Shown here: piece after piece, positions 59,674-64,000 of the stretch | Numbering within the stretch: the first letter of the stretch is position 1 | How the letters are laid out: each line of letters opens with the position of its first letter | DNA from: Nitratireductor luteus | Lineage (GTDB): Bacteria; Pseudomonadota; Alphaproteobacteria; Rhizobiales; Rhizobiaceae | Assembly: GCF_026162365.1 (NCBI RefSeq) | Contig: NZ_JAOANW010000005.1 | Span: 124,001 to 188,000, forward strand | Reading direction: 5' to 3' | Length of the DNA stretch: 64,000 nucleotides | Program-made: the position numbers and the translations under genes | Notes under the pieces: generated by a model | What the model was told of the DNA's origin: nothing | Database searches by the model: none | Seen by the model: the letters and a program-made list of their open reading frames with translations, nothing else

Positions 59674-60778
59674 CAAGGGACTCCGCATTGTGTGCGCCCA
59701 ATCCCGGCGCTGCGGCCGGCCGCGCAACCCCTAGAAAGGCGCGGTCCAGGGGCACCGGCAGCGCCGGCATGGTTTGGCCCCGGCTGTTCGTGACGGTGCG
59801 GGAAAACAGGCCGCGCGCCGCCACGTGGCTGTCGGCGAGGGCTTCTTCCAGCCCGATCACGACGGAACAGCAGCATTCGACTTCGTCGAAGACCCGACGC
59901 CAGTGCCGGCCGGGTTTGGCGGCGATCTTCGATCTGACGGCGTCGGCGGTTGCGACCGGATCGCGATCGTCATCCCGCAGGGCCTGCTCAAGCCCGATCG
60001 CGTCGCAGAAATTCCCCCAGAATTTGTCTTCAATGGCGGCGACAGCGACCGTTTCGCCGTCCTGGGTATCGTAGAGCCGGTACCGCGGCGTGCCGCCGGT
60101 GACGAGGTCGCCGCCGTTCTGCGGCCAGCATCCCGTATGACCATTGCCGATGGCCCAATACATGAGCGTGAACAGGCTTTCGGTCATGGCGATGTCGAGA
60201 TGACAGCCATTGCCCGTGCGCTCGCGCTGCAGCAGAGCAAGCAGGATGTTGATGACGGCGGGATAGGTTCCACCGGCAATGTCGGCGATGAGGGCCGGCG
60301 GCAACACGCGTTCGCTCTTGCCCATCGACAGCGCCAGCAGCCCGGTCTCGGCGATGTAGTTGAGATCGTGCCCGGCGCGGTGCTTTTTCGGGCCGTCCTG
60401 ACCGTACCCGGTAATCGAGCAGTAAATCAGGCGGGGGAAATGGGCGGCCAGCGTCTCGTAGTCCAGGCCAAGCCGAGCCATGACGCCGGGACGAAACTGC
60501 TCGACGAGGACGTCGGCTTCGCCAATCAGCGACAGCAGACCCGCGCGAGCGTCCGGATCCTTCAGATCCACCGCCAGGCTTTTCTTCCCGCGGTTCAGCA
60601 GCGCGAAATTGACGCTGTCCTCACCCCATTTCGGCTCATAGGTGCGCATCTCGTCGCCAGATTCCGGCTTTTCGAGCTTGACCACATCCGCACCGGCTTC
60701 GGCGAGGATGAGCGATGCGAGCGGGCCGGGCAGCAGCGTGGAGAAGTCGATGACCTTCAGTCCTTGGAGTGGTTTCAA
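59660..60778 (-). CDS. CaiB/BaiF family enzyme, alpha-methylacyl-CoA racemase-like
   Basis: This 372-residue protein has the class III CoA-transferase fold. The active-site segment reads RAGHDLNYIAETGLLAL (His137, Asp138), as in alpha-methylacyl-CoA racemase. In transferases such as the one at 17444 the segment is AYDLL. N-terminal marks are VIDFSTLLPGPLASLILAEA and VVKLEKPESGDEMR. Racemisation of a 2-methyl-branched acyl-CoA or CoA transfer are both possible. The start is a TTG overlapping the upstream stop (TTGA). Confidence 0.88.
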   Translation of the reverse strand: MKPLQGLKVIDFSTLLPGPLASLILAEAGADVVKLEKPESGDEMRTYEPKWGEDSVNFALLNRGKKSLAVDLKDPDARAGLLSLIGEADVLVEQFRPGVMARLGLDYETLAAHFPRLIYCSITGYGQDGPKKHRAGHDLNYIAETGLLALSMGKSERVLPPALIADIAGGTYPAVINILLALLQRERTGNGCHLDIAMTESLFTLMYWAIGNGHTGCWPQNGGDLVTGGTPRYRLYDTQDGETVAVAAIEDKFWGNFCDAIGLEQALRDDDRDPVATADAVRSKIAAKPGRHWRRVFDEVECCCSVVIGLEEALADSHVAARGLFSRTVTNSRGQTMPALPVPLDRAFLGVARPAAAPGLGAHNAESLDEGA

Positions 60779-61410
60779 TTTTCACGCCTTTGCTTGGCAA
60801 CGACGGAGCGCCGCGCCGGTGCGAATCCCGGATTGCCGTAGGTTTCGAAAAGGGCCTGGGCGATGTCGTAGTGCCGGCCCAATCCGCCGCGTATGACACG
60901 TTCGATTGGTCCGTCCGGATAGCCGAGGCCCAGCTGACACGTCAGATCGATGTCGGCGCGGCTGGCCAGGCCTTCGTCGAGGAAGCGCAGTGCAACGTTG
61001 TATTTGGGCCGCACCAGCCGGTCGATGATGCGACCGGGCTGATCGGTACAGACCGAGACGCTGAAACCCGCGGCCTGCAAGACCGCTTTTGCCGCCTCAA
61101 TGGCTCCTGCCGCCGTATTCTTTTGCCGCACGAGCTCGATCAGTGAGGAGGGTGGTTCGTTGCCGTTGCGATAGCGGGCGAAGCCGACCACATTCGATCC
61201 CTCCTCGCCGTCGCCTTCACCCGTGCGCGCACCCAGACACTCGAGGTCGAGTTCGACCAGTACCGCGGAGAACTTGGTGTCCTGCGGACATGCCGCATCG
61301 CCTGTAATGACCAGAACGTCAGCCTCGTTCCGCGCACTTGCTCCCGCCAGGAAAGGGTCGCCGCCTGGGAAGGAGCGGCTCTGCGGGTTTTCTTGAACGA
61401 AGTATTTCAT
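60775..61410 (-). CDS. Stand-alone C-terminal domain of a 3-hydroxyacyl-CoA dehydrogenase
   Basis: This 211-residue protein corresponds to the second half of the long dehydrogenase at 57195: LVEL segment, IEAAKAVLQAAGFSVSVCTD, then PGRIIDRLVRPKYNVALRFL, ASRADIDLTCQLGLGYPDGP and the FETYGNPGFAPARRSV tail. It lacks a Rossmann domain. It begins one base after the stop of the short dehydrogenase at 61412, so the fused enzyme seems to be split into two genes here. AAGG-type ribosome signal is not evident upstream, so translation may be coupled. Confidence 0.8.
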   Translation of the reverse strand: MKYFVQENPQSRSFPGGDPFLAGASARNEADVLVITGDAACPQDTKFSAVLVELDLECLGARTGEGDGEEGSNVVGFARYRNGNEPPSSLIELVRQKNTAAGAIEAAKAVLQAAGFSVSVCTDQPGRIIDRLVRPKYNVALRFLDEGLASRADIDLTCQLGLGYPDGPIERVIRGGLGRHYDIAQALFETYGNPGFAPARRSVVAKQRREN

Positions 61411-61411
61411 G

Positions 61412-62293
61412 TCATGCCCCGAACATCGCGCTGTTCTCATATTCGAAGAAGCCACGGCCTGACTTGCGCCCTAGCAACCCCGCGGCCACCATCCTCCGCA
61501 AGAGCGGCGGAGCCGATGCCCTGGGGTCCAGCGTCGTGGGGTAGAACGCTTCGCAGAGCCGGATCTGCGTATCGAGGCCGATGAGATCGATCAGTTCCAG
61601 AGGTCCCATCTTGTAGCCGAGGGCAACCTTGATCGCCCGGTCGATATCGTCGGCTGACGCCACGCCGGCCTCGACGGCGCGGATCGCGTCGTTGTTGAAC
61701 GGGACAAGCAGGGCGTTGAGGATGAATCCCGGTTTGTCCTGCGTTCTGACCGGACGCTGCCCGGACTGTTCGGTCCAGTTCCAGGCGGTCGCAAACACGC
61801 CGGGATCGGTCAGGATGCCCGGCGTCATCTCCACCAGTTTCATCAGCTGCGCCGGAAGGCAGAAATGCATGCCCACCACCCGTTCGGGGCGGGTGGACCC
61901 GGAGGCGATTTCGGTGATCGACAGCGTGGACGTGTTCGACGCGAAGATCGTTTCGGGTGAGCAGACCGCGTCGAGCTCCGCGAGGAGCTGTTTCTTGACC
62001 CCGATGTCCTCGAACACAGCCTCGATGACGAGATCGCAGTCGCTCAGCGCGTCGATCTCCGATGTCGCGGACAGCCGGGCGAGGATCTGGTCGCGCATCC
62101 GGGTATCCATTTTTCCGCGCTGGACGGATTTGTCGAAGAACGCAGCGGTGTTCTGCGCCGCGCGCGACAGCCCTTCCGGCGATTTGTCGAACGCAATGGT
62201 CCTGAAGCCGGCGCGCGCCGCCACGATGGCGATGCCGGCCCCCATCGTGCCGGCCGCGCCGCATACGCCTACGGTCTGGATGGTTTTCGTCAT
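61412..62293 (-). CDS. 3-hydroxyacyl-CoA dehydrogenase, short form with altered active-site motif
   Basis: This 293-residue enzyme has the Rossmann motif GVCGAAGTMGAGIAIVAARA, FASNTSTLSITEIAS with the catalytic Ser/Asn, and His143 in VVGMHFCLPAQLMKLVE. The usual HFFNPxP motif is HFCLPAQ, so the asparagine is replaced by leucine. The C-terminal domain contains KPGFILNALLVPFNNDAIRA and YKMGPLELIDLIGLDT. A changed motif suggests an unusual substrate or reduced activity. It overlaps the acyl-CoA dehydrogenase stop by ATGA. Confidence 0.9.
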   Translation of the reverse strand: MTKTIQTVGVCGAAGTMGAGIAIVAARAGFRTIAFDKSPEGLSRAAQNTAAFFDKSVQRGKMDTRMRDQILARLSATSEIDALSDCDLVIEAVFEDIGVKKQLLAELDAVCSPETIFASNTSTLSITEIASGSTRPERVVGMHFCLPAQLMKLVEMTPGILTDPGVFATAWNWTEQSGQRPVRTQDKPGFILNALLVPFNNDAIRAVEAGVASADDIDRAIKVALGYKMGPLELIDLIGLDTQIRLCEAFYPTTLDPRASAPPLLRRMVAAGLLGRKSGRGFFEYENSAMFGA

Positions 62294-63456
62294 TTGCGGA
62301 TAAAGCTCTTTCCGATCAGTTGCCTGTGGATCTGGTTGGTTCCCTCCCAGATCTGCGTGATCTTCGCATCGCGCATAAGCCGCTCGACACGGTAGTCCTG
62401 GCAGTATCCATAGCCGCCGAACATCTGGACGGCTTCGGTGGTCATGCGCATGGCGAGGTCGGATGCACGCATCTTGGCCATGGATGCTTCAATGCCGAAA
62501 TCGGCCGTGCCTCCGTCGACGAGCGTTGCGACATGGTCCAGCCACGACTCGACAAAAGCGAGGTCGGTCGCCAGATCGGCAACCGTGAACTGGTTGGCTT
62601 GAAACTCGATGATCCGTCTGCCGGACTGGCGCCGCTCGTTGATGTAACTGACCATGTCGTCGAAGGCGGCCCGAGCGATGCCGAGGGCATGCGCGGCGAC
62701 GCTGGGGCGCGACTTGTTCAGGGACGCGAGAAGTATCTTCAGGCCGTCGCCCGGCTCGCCAATGAGATTGGCGCGCGGCACACGGCAGTCATTGAAGGAA
62801 ATCGCGGCAGTCGAAGACGCCCTGTGACCCATCTTGTGCTCGGTGCGCACCACTTCGAACCCCGGCGTCCCCTTCTCGAAGATAAGCACGGAGATCGCCT
62901 TGCGCGCGTCGTCGATTTCGCTCCACTTACCGAACAGAAGAATGAGGTCCGCCTGATCACCACTCGTGATGAAGAGCTTGCTACCGCTCACCACGATCTC
63001 ATCGCCATCGGGTGTGAAGCGGGTTTTCATTCCTGTGGCGTCGGAGCCGGCACCGGCCTCGGTAATTGCCAGCGCGCCGAGCCCGCCGTTCGCAATTCTC
63101 GGCAGAAGGCGGGTCTTCTGTTCCTCGGTACCGAAGTCGATAAGCGGCTTCATGCCGTGATAGTTCGTTGCATAGATGATCCCTGTTGAGGCGCAGGCGG
63201 CGGAGATGATTTTCACCACCTCCAGATAGAGACGGTAGGACATCGCCATGCCCTCGTAGGCCTCCGGCACGAAAATGGCGTTCAGCCCCAGTTCGTTGAG
63301 CGCATTCACGTTGCCATGAGGAAACTCACCGGTTCTGTCATAGTGCTCAGCCTGCGGCGCGATCACTTCGTCGGCGAGGCGACCGACCTGATCGAGGATC
63401 ATGCGCTCCTCTTCCGACCAATCGCGCCGGTGTTCGATCTGTTCAAGCACATTCAT
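62290..63456 (-). CDS. Acyl-CoA dehydrogenase, canonical type
   Basis: This 388-residue flavoprotein has ALAITEAGAGSDATGMKT, KLFITSGDQADLILLFG, and the C-terminal RDAKITQIWEGTNQIHRQLI with the catalytic Glu371 in the canonical position. This contrasts with the acyl-CoA dehydrogenase of module 1. The start at 63456 is fixed by the overlap with the SDR stop (ATGA). It likely performs the first oxidation in the module 3 beta-oxidation-like series. Confidence 0.94.
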   Translation of the reverse strand: MNVLEQIEHRRDWSEEERMILDQVGRLADEVIAPQAEHYDRTGEFPHGNVNALNELGLNAIFVPEAYEGMAMSYRLYLEVVKIISAACASTGIIYATNYHGMKPLIDFGTEEQKTRLLPRIANGGLGALAITEAGAGSDATGMKTRFTPDGDEIVVSGSKLFITSGDQADLILLFGKWSEIDDARKAISVLIFEKGTPGFEVVRTEHKMGHRASSTAAISFNDCRVPRANLIGEPGDGLKILLASLNKSRPSVAAHALGIARAAFDDMVSYINERRQSGRRIIEFQANQFTVADLATDLAFVESWLDHVATLVDGGTADFGIEASMAKMRASDLAMRMTTEAVQMFGGYGYCQDYRVERLMRDAKITQIWEGTNQIHRQLIGKSFIRK

Positions 63457-64000
63457 CGGATATGAACTCCCTGGCCGCCGTCGATGTAGATCGTCTCCCC
63501 GGTCAGGAAGACGATGTTCTCCGCGAACAGGGCGCCGACCAATCTGGCCACCTCGTCCGGATGCCCCGCCCGGCCCACCGGCACCCGGCGGCGAAGCCAT
63601 TTCTGGATTCTCTCATTGGCCAGAAACGCGCGATTGAGATCGGTTTCGATGTAGCCAGGGGCGACGTTGAGCAACGAAATCCCTGCGCCCGCCCATTCCG
63701 CGGCAAGGCAGCGCGTGATTGCTCCGACGGCCGCCTTGGACGACGCGTAAGCCACGTTTTCGGAGACGGCGAGACGGTCGACAAAAGAACCGATGTTGAC
63801 GATGAGCCCTTCACCACGGGCGACGAGATGCGGGTAGACATTCTGACACGCGACCAGCAGACCGGTCGTGTTGAGGCGCAAGGTGCTCTCGAATTCCTCG
63901 ACCGTGAGCTCGATGGTGGGTTTTTCGGAATGCGCGCCGGCCGCATTGACCAGGCCCACGATTGCACCTTTGGCGGCCACTTCCTGGAAAGCCGCCGAAA
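63453..64000 (-). CDS. Short-chain dehydrogenase, partial (5' end outside window)
   Basis: The frame is open to the right end of the window, so the N-terminal cofactor-binding part is missing. The visible part has the SDR marks GLVNAAGAHSEKP (NAG motif), NIGSFVDRLAVSENVAYASS with K following (catalytic Ser, Tyr and Lys), PGYIETDLNRAFL and ETIYIDGGQGVHIR at the C-terminus. It probably oxidises or reduces a hydroxyl group in the same pathway. It is the first visible gene of the long minus-strand operon ending with the cysteine hydrolase at 56436. Confidence 0.92.
   Translation of the reverse strand, partial: SAAFQEVAAKGAIVGLVNAAGAHSEKPTIELTVEEFESTLRLNTTGLLVACQNVYPHLVARGEGLIVNIGSFVDRLAVSENVAYASSKAAVGAITRCLAAEWAGAGISLLNVAPGYIETDLNRAFLANERIQKWLRRRVPVGRAGHPDEVARLVGALFAENIVFLTGETIYIDGGQGVHIR

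Noticed and set aside
1-64000. CRISPR arrays, rRNA genes and complete insertion sequences
   Set aside because: I looked for regularly spaced repeats, conserved rRNA segments and DDE transposases with end repeats and saw none.

Overview
The window looks like a piece of a high-GC alphaproteobacterial genome, most likely a member of the Hyphomicrobiales close to Mesorhizobium and other Phyllobacteriaceae. This rests on the GC-rich codon use, the DUF3363-type relaxase, the DUF6455 protein, and the dense mix of Liv, TRAP and Dpp transporters with CoA-based catabolism. It is accessory DNA: one mobilizable element followed by three separate catabolic modules. I see no rRNA, complete tRNA, CRISPR array or complete insertion sequence.

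Layout. (1) 1-1460: end of a DUF3500 gene and a small exported protein. (2) 1461-5332: a damaged zone with a truncated unknown gene, a truncated quinone oxidoreductase and its LysR neighbour, then about 900 bases without a gene. (3) 5333-16113: a mobilizable element with a relaxase at the left and a large serine recombinase at the right. Between them lies a Hachiman defence operon (hamA, hamB) with a DUF3223 gene downstream. (4) 16334-33247, module 1: LysR, CoA transferase, PrpD-like protein, acyl-CoA dehydrogenase, HTD2-type hydratase, aldehyde dehydrogenase, class I fumarase/mesaconase, LivKHMGF uptake system, SDR, exported cyclase-family hydrolase and a citramalyl/malyl-CoA-type lyase. It reads as catabolism of a branched C5-like dicarboxylate or a precursor. 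(5) 33677-44059, module 2: hydrolase, aryl-acid CoA ligase, salicylyl-CoA 5-hydroxylase-like flavoprotein, thioesterase, maleate isomerase, TRAP transporter, TetR, a VOC protein and two small proteins. It reads as an aromatic acid pathway running through CoA esters to maleate and fumarate. (6) 44484-64000, module 3: LysR, polysaccharide-deacetylase-family hydrolase, amidase with an AtzG/GatC-like partner, PrpD, a 3-hydroxyisobutyrate-dehydrogenase relative, a Dpp transporter, a cysteine hydrolase and a beta-oxidation-like operon. It reads as catabolism of an amide or cyclic imide. Good sigma-54 promoter matches in this module fit nitrogen control.

The most unusual structural signal is a sequence of about 88 bases, the 3' end of the serine recombinase gene. 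It occurs intact in the gene at 16026-16113 and again as orphan tails at 33403-33490 and 44134-44217. Each copy sits at the left edge of a catabolic module, in the same orientation. This suggests that the modules accumulated one after another at recombinase-linked sites.

Each module has its own regulator and its own class of transporter (Liv, TRAP, Dpp). Each substrate-binding protein gene is followed by a GC-rich hairpin before the permease genes. A shared palindromic core in front of the module 2 operon and between the TetR and VOC genes is a likely TetR operator.
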